This document shows positions 6,004-15,412 of a DNA stretch of 28,196 nucleotides, in pieces. Each line of letters starts with the position of its first letter. Within the stretch, counting starts at the first letter, position 1. The notes below the pieces were generated by a model, which did no database searches, had not been told where the DNA came from, and worked only from the letters and a program-made list of their open reading frames with translations. The DNA is from CAYLXP01 sp964387425. Its GTDB lineage: Bacteria > Verrucomicrobiota > Kiritimatiellia > UBA8416. The translations under genes and the position numbers were made by a program. The stretch is taken from NCBI GenBank assembly GCA_964387425.1, contig CAYLXP010000066.1:1-28196 (forward strand), read 5' to 3'.

Positions 6004-9000
6004 CTACCGTTCCCGAACCTGGAACAGCCTGAAGGAGTTGGTCCAGGTGATCGGGATGCGTGCGGTATGCACGCGGGCAGTGGCCGTGAATTCTGTTCCG
6101 AGGGGCGTCCATGCTGTCGGCTGCGCCAGGGCGCTTGCCTGGTAGATCTGGTAGGGTGATCCCAGGCGGGCGTGGAAACTGATATCAATGAACTGGTGAT
6201 CCGCCTGGCTCACGCTCATGACATCGAACAACACATTCGACTCCTCGGGGGTAGGGATGTTCATTGCATGAACCGATGTGCTGCCGTCGCGGTAGCGACC
6301 CTCGCTGATATCCGCGGTCTGCTCGTCAAACGTGACCCAGTCATAGAGCGTGGCATGGCTGTCGAAAAGCAGAATCTCTTCACCACTCTGCTTCAGGCCA
6401 AAGGTAGCATGGAGATCACCCTCCGATGGCTCGTCATCTGCCCATATCAAGAGAAACTCACCAGCCGGGAGCTGTGTTCCGGCCGGGAACGCCCACTTGG
6501 ATGGCTCGTCCGATTCATCCGTGAGTGTGAACCCTGACAGATCCACACTATTGGAGCCCGCGTTGTAGAGTTCGATCCAGTCGTCATAGTCTCCCGCGCT
6601 ATCCATGATGGTGTTGGTGTTGAGTGCCATCCACTCGTTTATGACAACGCCGTGTTGAACAATGCTGGTGTCATTGGAGGCTCCCGGGGTGGGGTAGCTC
6701 AGGATGCGATAGTCCGCGTTGCGATCATCGTCCGGTGATCTGCCATAGGACTGGTTGGGGCCAATTGCACCGTAGTGCAGGTAGTCCAGGACGACCTCGT
6801 GGCCACCGTCGACCCAGACAACGGCAACGTAGCCACCGTTGGGATTGAGCGCGAAATCGGTGTGGAGCTCATCGCCCGATGTCTCACCCGGCTCGGCATC
6901 AGCCCACACGATGCGGCGCTCACCCGCGTCCATCGAAATGCCCGCAGGGAATTGCCAACCGGCCGGGGTGTTGGTGTCAACGGTGAGATAGACATTCGTC
7001 ATAGATGCCAAGTCGCTGCCACGACGAATACCGCCCACGGGGAACACCTGGGAGGTGACGTTCTCGTAACCAGGGACATCGAGCGAGGTCACAGCAAGCG
7101 TTGTGTTGGAGAGCGTTCCCGAGGGAAGATTGGTGCGCACGAGTTCCTCACCGTTCAGGTAGACGGCCACACCGTCATCACAGGCGACGTTCATGGTTGT
7201 ACCCACGGGGAGATTGGTTGGCACGACCAGCTCGTGGCGGAAGTAGTGAGTAACGAGGTTAGATGCCAAAAGCGTTTCCTCCTGCCCCGTGCCGTGTCCG
7301 AAGGGCCCCGCGCCGGTGGACCACGCGCTGTGGTCAAACGCTGGCTCAGTCCACTCCTGGCCAGGGTCTACGCCGCTGCCGAAATAGTGCCAGACAGCAT
7401 TCGTGGCAAGGTGTGTATCGGCGCCGTCGCTGTACTCATGTGTTGCGATGAGATCAAGATCGATGCTCACGTCCGAGCTGGTCTCGCTCACCTGGTGAAG
7501 TTCAACTGCAATAACGTTCGTACCGTTACTGACAACTGAAGCGGAGAGCGGTGATGCCGGGCTGAACCAGGTGGTCTCGTCTGCTCCCGTGGCGGCGGAC
7601 GATGCAAAGGTGTCATAGGTGATGATCCCGGAGGGCATGTTGTTGCGCCAGACTTCCGTTCCGTTGATGTAGACGACAATCCCGTCGTCCCGCTGTGCGC
7701 TCACGTCCAGATGGGTAACGCTCGCCAGGTTGCTGACCGTAAAGGTGTGCCTGAAGTAATAGGTCGCGAAATTTGGATTTGTGTCTCGAAGAACGGTCAC
7801 TGGAGAGTTGTTGTGACCCAGGCTCGCGGGTCCGCTGTCCCAGCCCGAGTCGTCGAACCCCGGCATACGCCATTGGGTGCCCTGATCCGATCCATCATCG
7901 AGGTAGCGCCAGACGGCCCCGCGGGGGATGAGCGTCACTTCTTCGACCGTGGTGGTGGAGGGGCTGGTAAGACTGAGGGACATCCAGGCGTCACCACCGG
8001 CGGGTGAAGCCTGGTGCAGCTCAACAGCCAGCACATTTGGTTCGCTCGTATTCAGCAGTTCCACCCACGGGTCATAGTCGCCCTGGCCGTCTGCGATCGA
8101 TGAGAGATTGTTGGGTTGGATCTCCGTGATCAGGAGCTGCGGGACAACTCCCAGCGATGCAGCAACGGAGTTGGCCGCGCCGGGTGTACAAAGCCCCACC
8201 TGGTCTACCCCCCAGTTGCCCGGCATCCCGTTGTCGTTCTCGGGATCGATGAGCTGTAGCGAAGGACCGGTCCCATCGGCTTCAGGCCGCCAGGGCAGCA
8301 CATCGTCGTAGCGAACGATATCGACCGCTTCCCATACATTGCTCGTGACCAGTCGCTCGAGGCGCAATCGTTCGCCCCCGTTATCAAGCGAGCCAGAATA
8401 CTCCGTATCTGAAGTCACGCCGTACTGTGCCAGGAAGGCGACGTTATCCTCGGTGATGACCATGAATTCCCCGGGAGGAATTATGCTTCCGGCCGGGAAG
8501 GTGAAGTCGACTCCATTAAGCCGGTATCCGGAGAGGTCATAGCTATAGGTCTGTGAGCGATTGAGAATCTCGACAAAATCCGTGCCGCCCGGAGCGGGGT
8601 TGTACATGATCTCATTGATGACGAGCTGCCCCTTCGGGCTGGGGGCGGCCGCGGTCAGCGTCACGGTCACGGTGCTTGTCGCAATGCAGCTATCCCAGCG
8701 GTCGAAGGCCAGGACCTGGATATGATTGTCACCCTCGGCGAGCCCAACTTGGGTAGTCCAATTCGTGACGCTTCCGAACACGAGCGACTGCTCCTGCCCG
8801 TTGATCTCGAAGCGGGTCGCCTCAACCGGAGCGTTGCCCGTGAGGTCCAGGATATGGTCATCCGTCGAGAAAGGCGCACCGCCACTGTTGGTGATCTGAA
8901 AAGGTACCTCGAGTGGTGCGAGTTGGTTGACCGTGTAGGTGCGGCGTGTGGCAATCCACTCTTTGATGTCCGTAACGGCCGAGGCCGATGGGGTAAGGCC

Positions 9001-12000
9001 ATTCGCCGTGTGCGCCGCCACCAGGTGATCGAGAACGGGATCGGCCACGTCGGGGAGCAGCGAGTCGTAGCAGGCCTCCTTGATGGCTCGCCAGTATGTG
9101 CGCAGGAAAGGGGGATGGACGAAGAAGTGGTTCTTAAGGACTGTATCGTTGATGTTGAAGAAACTGGAGTTGGGGCCCTGGTTTCCGCCCGCGCCCAGCC
9201 CGAAGTCCAGGTCCCAGAGTATCATGTGCCATGCCCCCCCCGCGGGCTTATAGGTAGAGGAGTTCTTACCCCGGTTGTAGCCGTATCCGTCATAGTCGCC
9301 AACGAGATGTCGTGCAGCAAACGCTCGCATCCATCCCTCTACATCAACGAGCGTGGACACCTGGGGTCCATATTGCGGATTGGTATGGCCCAGGTTCATC
9401 GTGTCGACGAGGGCGAAGAAGTTGGTGTAGCTCTCCGGGCCCGTGTTGTCGGGTTCCAGCATCCAGCTCCAGCGGTAACGGGCAGTCTTCTTGGCACCAC
9501 CGGTCGTTGTGTACATATAAAGGGCGCCGTTGATGTTGAACTGCTTGGCAACATTGCTGTTGTCGTTGAACTCAAACCAGTCGTCGATCTTGATCATCTC
9601 GCCATCAGCGTCTCCCGCGAAGTGGCAATCGAGGTAGTCCCCATTCGGTTGCTGGGTGTCGGAGTAGAATAGGCTCTTCTGGCTCTCATTGATGAAGAGC
9701 CTTATGAATCGCTGATAGCTGGTGGGAACATCCATCTGCTCTGCAATCCAGAAACACATGCGTTCTCTCGCCTTTGTTGCGTCACGTTCGAGGCGATCCA
9801 GGTTGAAGCCCACCGTGTCAAGGACACGGTCATCCTTCGGGACATGGATTACGTAGCTCGTGTCCAAGGTCTCGGGATTACCTTTCTTGCGAATAAAGGG
9901 GCTCCCTCGAAAACGGCCGCCCGCCTCATAGACGGCACGCCAATCCCCATAGACAAAGGTGCCGGCATTGAGGTCGTCGCTCATGCGTTGACGGTTGTTC
10001 CAGAAGCTGCGCGTCGCTTCCGTCATCCAGAAACGGTAGTGACCGTAGGATCTGCCGGGATCCGCCTGACCAAACATGATGACACACTCAGGTTCCGGCG
10101 CGCTTTCAGGGAATGTGGACGAGAGAGCGCTACCGCCGGCATCGGTTGCCTCCACGTAGAAGGCAAGTGTCTGGTTGGCAGCCCGTCCGGGAAGCGTAGC
10201 GGCGTACTCGCCATCCCCCGGGATGGTATCGCCACCAGAACCATCGTCTCGCATCTGTTCGGAGAGCACCGTCGAGTCGGGGTCGTTGCGGTAGCGAACA
10301 ACCATCTGGGCGATCCCGGCCAGATCGTGCGCGCGCGCACGAACCACAACAGAGCTATTGGCAGCCGGGCACACCGGGTCGTGTTGCACGCCCCAGATCG
10401 CGGGGCCGGTATCGGATGCATGCCTGCTGTTCTGCTGCCCGGGACTGCCCAGCGCCGTGGGTACTGTCATGTGACCGACAGCCTCAAGCCAGTTGCCGTA
10501 GAGGCGAAACAGGATGTTGCGATGCCCGGAGAGCCAGCGCACATCTGCACGAATGGTCACGGTTGTTCCCTCATCCAGGATGGGGGAGAGATCCTGCTCC
10601 ACGCGGTTGACGCTGTTGTCGCCACCCCCGCTCGACTTTAGGTGCATGGCACCGCCATCGGGACTCGCGTTGTTGGTCCAGACCGTGTCGATATGTGTGC
10701 CTTGGCGAATCCAGCCGTTGATGTCTGAGTCAAACGTCCCATTCGCGATGCGATTGGTCGGGTCTCCCTCCTGGATGACCTCGATATTGTCGATGAGGCA
10801 TTCTCCCTTGTCGAAGAGCAGGATCTGCAATTCCTTGCCCGACTGTGGGTTCGCACCACTCCTGCCATTGTCCTGGACCCCGGTGTGCTCGATCCGGGTC
10901 CACATGTTGCTCGTTTTGTGGGACTCGATGCTTCCCGCCCAGTTCATGGCCCGACGGTTGTCGCTGTGCAGATCTGTGAGCTCCAGGCTGCTGCCATCAC
11001 CATCCGTCCACTTGCCCCAACGGTGACCATCCCCGTAGGTCACCTCGTCAACAACCACGAAATCCTGGTTCGGGAGATCCAAGTCATCAGGCTTGGCAAG
11101 GGCAATACGCTCACCTCGATCCGCAAGCGATCCCGAGAAGTCGCCAATGCAATTGGTCGTGTTGAGGATCCCGCCGTAGCGAGAGATCAAGTGGTCCGCA
11201 TCACGTGCAATCACGAGATAGCCTGCCGCCGGCACGACTGCATTGGAGGGGAAGGTGAACGACACACCATCAACGAAACGCCAGTGAGCGAGATTCGTGG
11301 ATGACGCCCCACGGTTGTAGAGCTCGATGTAGCAATCGTCTTCATCGCCCGAGATCGGGTGGTACATGATCTCGCTAATGACGATGTCGTGGATGCTCAG
11401 CGCCGTATTGGTGCTGCCCGGGGTCGGGCTTTGAAGTGTGTGGAAGTCGTACTCCCCCGCATTGCGGCCACGGGACACCCCGCGCGCCTGGGCGCCAAAC
11501 CGAACGCAGTCGACAATATTCGAACTCGTCGGCTCAACGAGATAGATGTCATCACCGGACATGTTAAGCGACATCACGCCGGTCGTAGGGAGGTAGACAG
11601 CCATGTAATCAAGAGCATCAATCGTGGAGCCCGGCGGAAGCGTCACGCTGTTGGTGAGTGAACGGTCCATTACACGGTAGCCGCTGAGGTCGACTTGCGA
11701 GCTGCCCGGATTGAAGAACTCGACGAAGTCGATGTCAGGCTCATCTGTATGGGCCATGAACTCGCTAATGATGATGCCGTTTGTGGGGGAGGCTGGATCC
11801 AAGGATCCCGGGCTGCCAAGTACATTGACGCTGGCAGACCAGGCCTTCCAGGAGCTTGGCCCATAGTCGGGCTTAGACATCACAAGCGAGTGACCTGCAC
11901 CATCGGCCGCAATGGGCCAGGGAGGATCATCGCTATAATCGACATCAACCAGGACGGAATCTCGCCGGTTCCGCAGTCGCACCGTCCCTCCACCGTTCGG

Positions 12001-12408
12001 AAGCCGGTCCTCAAACGGTCCCAGGACGTTGGTAATGCCATAGTAGCTCTCAACGAATGCCGGGTTCAGCGCGACGACGAGCAGTGACTCGGCGCCGATG
12101 ACTGTGCCGGTCGGAAAAGAGTAGCCAATCTCGCCGGAGATGCGGTACCCGGAGATGTCATGGGGGATTGGCTCGGAGTTGTGGATCTCAACGAATTCGA
12201 GCGACTCCTGGTATGGGGCAGGGGGGTGATACATGATTTCCGATATCACGAACGGAGAGCGGCGGTTACAAGGTCCGGCCTGGCGATCCGCGGCAAACAG
12301 AAGCCGGGGCAGAATGAGCAGAGCTGCGACCCACGCCAGCCAGCCAAGGCGAGGCGAGCGTCGCGCTCGAAAAAGTGGGTCCTGGGAGGATGTTTGGGGG
12401 CCACTCAT
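6004..12408 (-). CDS. Giant secreted lamin-tail / CotH-domain protein
   Basis: A 2134-residue exported multidomain protein. Start is taken as the ATG at 12406-12408, because the open frame upstream runs antisense into comEC; this start gives a proper signal sequence (basic stretch then WLAWVAALLILPRLLFA, about 23-39). Approximate order: lamin-tail domains at 51-180, 210-330 and 340-470; a carbohydrate-binding-like beta-sandwich 493-656; an Ig-like segment 660-776; a CotH domain 783-1120 with RFRGSPF and the motif ILWDLDFGLG (W1065, D1066, D1068); an Ig-like domain 1163-1257; lamin-tail 4 at 1263-1406; lamin-tail 5 split at about 1458 and 1799 around 339 inserted residues of galactose-binding-like modules; lamin-tail 6 at 1917-2060; and a C-terminal module ending in SFRLFQVRER, a Verrucomicrobia-style ending. 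CotH proteins can be protein kinases, but activity here is unproven. No clear ribosome-binding site. Probably cell-surface or extracellular; substrate unknown. Confidence 0.9.
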   Translation of the reverse strand: MSGPQTSSQDPLFRARRSPRLGWLAWVAALLILPRLLFAADRQAGPCNRRSPFVISEIMYHPPAPYQESLEFVEIHNSEPIPHDISGYRISGEIGYSFPTGTVIGAESLLVVALNPAFVESYYGITNVLGPFEDRLPNGGGTVRLRNRRDSVLVDVDYSDDPPWPIAADGAGHSLVMSKPDYGPSSWKAWSASVNVLGSPGSLDPASPTNGIIISEFMAHTDEPDIDFVEFFNPGSSQVDLSGYRVMDRSLTNSVTLPPGSTIDALDYMAVYLPTTGVMSLNMSGDDIYLVEPTSSNIVDCVRFGAQARGVSRGRNAGEYDFHTLQSPTPGSTNTALSIHDIVISEIMYHPISGDEDDCYIELYNRGASSTNLAHWRFVDGVSFTFPSNAVVPAAGYLVIARDADHLISRYGGILNTTNCIGDFSGSLADRGERIALAKPDDLDLPNQDFVVVDEVTYGDGHRWGKWTDGDGSSLELTDLHSDNRRAMNWAGSIESHKTSNMWTRIEHTGVQDNGRSGANPQSGKELQILLFDKGECLIDNIEVIQEGDPTNRIANGTFDSDINGWIRQGTHIDTVWTNNASPDGGAMHLKSSGGGDNSVNRVEQDLSPILDEGTTVTIRADVRWLSGHRNILFRLYGNWLEAVGHMTVPTALGSPGQQNSRHASDTGPAIWGVQHDPVCPAANSSVVVRARAHDLAGIAQMVVRYRNDPDSTVLSEQMRDDGSGGDTIPGDGEYAATLPGRAANQTLAFYVEATDAGGSALSSTFPESAPEPECVIMFGQADPGRSYGHYRFWMTEATRSFWNNRQRMSDDLNAGTFVYGDWRAVYEAGGRFRGSPFIRKKGNPETLDTSYVIHVPKDDRVLDTVGFNLDRLERDATKARERMCFWIAEQMDVPTSYQRFIRLFINESQKSLFYSDTQQPNGDYLDCHFAGDADGEMIKIDDWFEFNDNSNVAKQFNINGALYMYTTTGGAKKTARYRWSWMLEPDNTGPESYTNFFALVDTMNLGHTNPQYGPQVSTLVDVEGWMRAFAARHLVGDYDGYGYNRGKNSSTYKPAGGAWHMILWDLDFGLGAGGNQGPNSSFFNINDTVLKNHFFVHPPFLRTYWRAIKEACYDSLLPDVADPVLDHLVAAHTANGLTPSASAVTDIKEWIATRRTYTVNQLAPLEVPFQITNSGGAPFSTDDHILDLTGNAPVEATRFEINGQEQSLVFGSVTNWTTQVGLAEGDNHIQVLAFDRWDSCIATSTVTVTLTAAAPSPKGQLVINEIMYNPAPGGTDFVEILNRSQTYSYDLSGYRLNGVDFTFPAGSIIPPGEFMVITEDNVAFLAQYGVTSDTEYSGSLDNGGERLRLERLVTSNVWEAVDIVRYDDVLPWRPEADGTGPSLQLIDPENDNGMPGNWGVDQVGLCTPGAANSVAASLGVVPQLLITEIQPNNLSSIADGQGDYDPWVELLNTSEPNVLAVELHQASPAGGDAWMSLSLTSPSTTTVEEVTLIPRGAVWRYLDDGSDQGTQWRMPGFDDSGWDSGPASLGHNNSPVTVLRDTNPNFATYYFRHTFTVSNLASVTHLDVSAQRDDGIVVYINGTEVWRNNMPSGIITYDTFASSAATGADETTWFSPASPLSASVVSNGTNVIAVELHQVSETSSDVSIDLDLIATHEYSDGADTHLATNAVWHYFGSGVDPGQEWTEPAFDHSAWSTGAGPFGHGTGQEETLLASNLVTHYFRHELVVPTNLPVGTTMNVACDDGVAVYLNGEELVRTNLPSGTLSNTTLAVTSLDVPGYENVTSQVFPVGGIRRGSDLASMTNVYLTVDTNTPAGWQFPAGISMDAGERRIVWADAEPGETSGDELHTDFALNPNGGYVAVVWVDGGHEVVLDYLHYGAIGPNQSYGRSPDDDRNADYRILSYPTPGASNDTSIVQHGVVINEWMALNTNTIMDSAGDYDDWIELYNAGSNSVDLSGFTLTDESDEPSKWAFPAGTQLPAGEFLLIWADDEPSEGDLHATFGLKQSGEEILLFDSHATLYDWVTFDEQTADISEGRYRDGSTSVHAMNIPTPEESNVLFDVMSVSQADHQFIDISFHARLGSPYQIYQASALAQPTAWTPLGTEFTATARVHTARIPITWTNSFRLFQVRER

Positions 12409-12462
12409 ACTCTGGCAATATTCGCATAATTGACATTGATTAGCAAGGTGGGCAGGAGCCTC

Positions 12463-12491
12463 TTGCACAATTGTTAAACTGCACTTATGAT
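12463..12491 (+). promoter_or_regulatory. Candidate sigma-70 promoter overlapping the comEC start
   Basis: TTGCAC at 12463-12468, a 17-base spacer, and TATGAT at 12486-12491 match the housekeeping consensus well. The -10 box overlaps the first ATG of comEC at 12487, so transcription would begin near 12498 and translation would have to use ATG 12499 or 12502, almost without a leader. It lies in the 78-base divergent gap with the lamin-tail gene. Confidence 0.3.
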
Positions 12492-14094
12492 GCGCGGCAT
12501 GATGCTTCGCCGCCCTCTGATAGCAATAGCTGCATGTGTAGTGCTTGGCACCTGGCTTGGGCTGACTCTCGGTGAGCCGCGTATTGCCCTTATGGGTTGT
12601 GGCGCCGTTGCGGCTGGGGCTGCTGCCGCGCACGTGCTCGACATCAAGTCGGCAACCCGAATTGGCCTTTGTGGTGTTGTTGCCTGTGTGAGCTGGTTTC
12701 ATGCGGCGTACTCCGGTGATCGTTCCATTGCCGCCATCTTTGCGCTCGAGGGTCGGGGACGGAATCGCGTTGAGGTGATGGGGCAGATTCTCTCTGATGT
12801 TGTTGAGATTCCCGGTAGTGCGGGTTCCGCCAAGGTTCGGTTCTCGCTGAAGGTGAACGGTATCACCGTTGACGGGCAGGAACACCCGGTATCGGACGAC
12901 ATTCGTGTCGTGATGTACGGAGTTCCACGGTATCCACCGGTATATGGAGAGACCTGGCGCTTCAGGGGACGCCTTAGCCAATCACGAAGCAGCCGTGGGC
13001 GGAAACGGGCGCGCTACACGTTGATCACCGGCCTTGGCGACGCTGGACGCGTTAGCGACACACAGTCCGCATTCATGGCCTGGTGCTTTGCCGCGCGGAA
13101 GCGCGCCGCAGCACGACTTGGGGCCGGAATTGAGGCCTATCCTGAGGTTGGCGGTGTCGTGAACGCACTTCTGCTGGGATATCGGGCTGAGCTGCCGCCT
13201 GATGTACGGCAGTGCTTCATGCACACCGGCACGATGCACGTCTTTGCCATATCGGGACTGCATGTTGGAATCCTCTGCACGATCATCGTCTTTGTGCTCG
13301 GGGCATTGCGGTTGCCACGCACGGCGTGGGTGTTAGCGCTGGGGCCACTGATCTGCACGTACACCTGCGTTACGGGCGCCCGGGCGAGCGCGGTCCGCGC
13401 GAGTGCAATGGCCGTGACCTACCTGTTGGCACCGCTGTTGGGACGGCGCGCGGATGCGGTGACAGCCCTGGCGCTGGCGGCGACGGCCATTCTGTTGTGG
13501 CAACCTACGCAGCTCATGGATATGGGCTTTCTCTACTCGTTCGTGGTTGTGGCCGGGATTATGTTGATCGTCCCGGTCTTTGATGCGTGGCTGGCACCGT
13601 TATGGGAGCGCGATCCCGTTGCGATACGGGATATGGATGCAGGTGAGGGATGGCGGCGACACGCGCTGAAGCTCGTTGTGCGCATGGCGTCAGTCTCGGT
13701 CGCAGCGTGGCTGACATCAATGCCGCTGTCGCTGCACTTCTTCGGTCGCTTTTCGCCCGTTGCACTGTTGGGTAATATCGTGGCCCTGCCGCTGGCCTTC
13801 TTCATTCTTGTTACGGGGTGCCTCTCCCTGGCGGCCGGGACCGTGTCGGCATGGTTGAGCGAGGTCTTCAATCACGCCAACTGGTGCTTTGTGCGAATGC
13901 TTGTGGGCGGAATGCAGGGCCTGGAGGGGATCCGTTACGGATGGAGCGACGGGGCTAAGGCACCGGTCTGGATGGTCGTCGCGTGGTACGCGCTTCTGAT
14001 TGGCGGGGTGGGGTGGCTGAGGGGGAGATTGTCAGGGCGGATTGGATCTGCTATCTCTAGGGTTCGAAGCGCAAACGACGAAACTCACGTTTAG
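12487..14094 (+). CDS. comEC: ComEC/Rec2-type DNA uptake channel protein, short form
   Basis: Polytopic inner-membrane protein of the ComEC family, which carries single-stranded DNA across the membrane in natural transformation. An N-terminal soluble OB-like domain (about 75-185) follows the first hydrophobic segments. The competence domain has the family motif MHVFAISGLHVG at 250-261 and many membrane segments up to about residue 515, including GARASAVRASAMAV. At 535 residues it lacks the C-terminal metallo-beta-lactamase-like domain of longer members such as B. subtilis ComEC (about 776 residues); the frame ends cleanly after the last helix. Start is uncertain: ATGs at 12487, 12499 and 12502 are in frame and none has a clear ribosome-binding site. 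It probably forms an operon with the protease 12 bases downstream. Confidence 0.88.
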   Translation: MMRGMMLRRPLIAIAACVVLGTWLGLTLGEPRIALMGCGAVAAGAAAAHVLDIKSATRIGLCGVVACVSWFHAAYSGDRSIAAIFALEGRGRNRVEVMGQILSDVVEIPGSAGSAKVRFSLKVNGITVDGQEHPVSDDIRVVMYGVPRYPPVYGETWRFRGRLSQSRSSRGRKRARYTLITGLGDAGRVSDTQSAFMAWCFAARKRAAARLGAGIEAYPEVGGVVNALLLGYRAELPPDVRQCFMHTGTMHVFAISGLHVGILCTIIVFVLGALRLPRTAWVLALGPLICTYTCVTGARASAVRASAMAVTYLLAPLLGRRADAVTALALAATAILLWQPTQLMDMGFLYSFVVVAGIMLIVPVFDAWLAPLWERDPVAIRDMDAGEGWRRHALKLVVRMASVSVAAWLTSMPLSLHFFGRFSPVALLGNIVALPLAFFILVTGCLSLAAGTVSAWLSEVFNHANWCFVRMLVGGMQGLEGIRYGWSDGAKAPVWMVVAWYALLIGGVGWLRGRLSGRIGSAISRVRSANDETHV

Positions 14095-14106
14095 AGAGGA
14101 TTAGCG

Positions 14107-15375
14107 ATGAAGTTCACAACGATGAAATGGGCATGCATCCTGGCCCTTTTCCTTGGTGCCGGCATCAGCCCCGCTATGGCGGAGGAGACGAACAAGACAG
14201 ACTCTGCTGCAAGCGCCTACAAACAGATGGAGCTCCTGACAGAGGTCCTGCTGCAGGTCAAGAAGCACTATGTCGAGGAGCATACCTACGACGAGTTGAT
14301 GCAGGGCGCCCTCAAGGGATTACTGCAGTCGCTGGATCCGCACAGCGTGTTCATGGACGCCGACGAGTACAAGGACATGAAGGAGGACACGCAGGGCGAG
14401 TACGGCGGCATTGGCATTCACATCGGACTGCGGGACGGCATTCTGACGGTGATCGCGCCGATCGAGGATACGCCGGGCTTCCGGGCAGGGCTGCAGTCGG
14501 GAGACAAGATCGTTGAGATTAATGGTGAGCGGACCATGGGAATCTCGATGCGAGAGGCCGTGACGAAGCTGCGCGGCCCGAAGGGGGAGAAGGTCGTGAT
14601 CTCCGTCCTCAGCGAGGATGACCCTGAACCTCGCGAGGTGGAGATTGTCCGCGATGTGATCGAGGTGCCTTGCGTGAAGGGCTCCCGCATTGTGCGCGAC
14701 GGGATTGCCTACGTTCGCATTACCCAGTTTGCCGCGCCGACAACCGAGATGCTGCGCGGGGAGCTGGAGGAGCTGAAGGAAGAAGGGATGAAGGCGCTGG
14801 TGCTTGATCTCCGAAGCAATCCGGGCGGCTTGTTACGCGAAGCCATTCTCGTTGCGGAGATGTTCCTCGAAAAGGACTCTATGATTGTGTCAACAAAGGG
14901 GCGCACCGGACTCACAAAATCGGGCGAGCGCAAGGCCAAGAACGATGATCCTTATCTTGATATCCCAATTGCTGTGCTCATCAATGGAGGAAGTGCCAGT
15001 GCATCGGAAATCGTGGCTGGAGCGCTCCAGGATCATCAGCGTGCCATACTAGTGGGAGAGACGTCGTTCGGGAAAGGTTCGGTGCAAAGTGTGATCGCCT
15101 GCCGAACGGATGCGAAGTCGGCGATTCGACTGACAACGGCGCACTATTACACACCCAACGGGCGGCTCATTCATGAGATTGGCATCGACCCGGATGTTCC
15201 AGTGTATCTCGGTCGCGAGGAATGGCGCAAAGTCCAGGTACGCCGCGCACATCTCGAGAATCCTGACGTCTACCGTGACGAGGACAAGGCCGAGTACGCT
15301 GACGTCATTGATCGGCCCCTCGAACGTGCGGTTGATTTGCTGCAAGCCGTAATGATCTTCGAGAAGAGAAAGTAA
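14107..15375 (+). CDS. ctpA: S41 family carboxyl-terminal processing protease
   Basis: A CtpA/Prc-type serine protease exported to the periplasm, where such enzymes trim or degrade envelope proteins from their C-termini. Residues 1-25 are a signal peptide (cleavage probably after AMA). The PDZ domain, with its GIGIHIGLRDG start, covers about 98-180. The protease core has DLRSNPGGLLREA (234-246) and GGSASASEIVAGAL, giving catalytic Ser298, and GETSFGKGSVQ with Lys323; the 25-residue Ser-Lys spacing equals that of Scenedesmus D1 protease (372/397). Length of 422 is normal. AGAGGA precedes the ATG. Its close spacing to comEC and tsaD suggests co-transcription. Regulator or substrate is unknown. 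Confidence 0.95.
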   Translation: MKFTTMKWACILALFLGAGISPAMAEETNKTDSAASAYKQMELLTEVLLQVKKHYVEEHTYDELMQGALKGLLQSLDPHSVFMDADEYKDMKEDTQGEYGGIGIHIGLRDGILTVIAPIEDTPGFRAGLQSGDKIVEINGERTMGISMREAVTKLRGPKGEKVVISVLSEDDPEPREVEIVRDVIEVPCVKGSRIVRDGIAYVRITQFAAPTTEMLRGELEELKEEGMKALVLDLRSNPGGLLREAILVAEMFLEKDSMIVSTKGRTGLTKSGERKAKNDDPYLDIPIAVLINGGSASASEIVAGALQDHQRAILVGETSFGKGSVQSVIACRTDAKSAIRLTTAHYYTPNGRLIHEIGIDPDVPVYLGREEWRKVQVRRAHLENPDVYRDEDKAEYADVIDRPLERAVDLLQAVMIFEKRK

Positions 15376-15382
15376 GGGAAAA

Positions 15383-15398
15383 GGCTGAAAAGCTGAAA
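15383..15398 (+). repeat. Octad repeat (ggctgaaa type) before tsaD
   Basis: Two eight-base units, ggctgaaa and agctgaaa, fill the 28-base gap between the protease stop and tsaD. The lead-in ggaaaa after the stop codon is identical to that before the nine-unit array at 19147, so the two are copies of one element type. Confidence 0.55.
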
Positions 15399-15412
15399 CC
15401 GGAGTGGGGAAG

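Noticed and set aside
6775..7539. Long forward-strand open frame (254 residues) inside the lamin-tail gene region
   Set aside because: It is antisense to clear lamin-tail and beta-sandwich coding sequence, with no recognisable domain; similar antisense frames across 6.1-12.4 kb are also shadows of the high-GC coding strand.
12409..12981. Open reading frame continuing upstream of the lamin-tail gene (191 more residues on the reverse strand)
   Set aside because: It runs antisense through the start of comEC, has no domain character, and the signal sequence begins right at the ATG at 12408.
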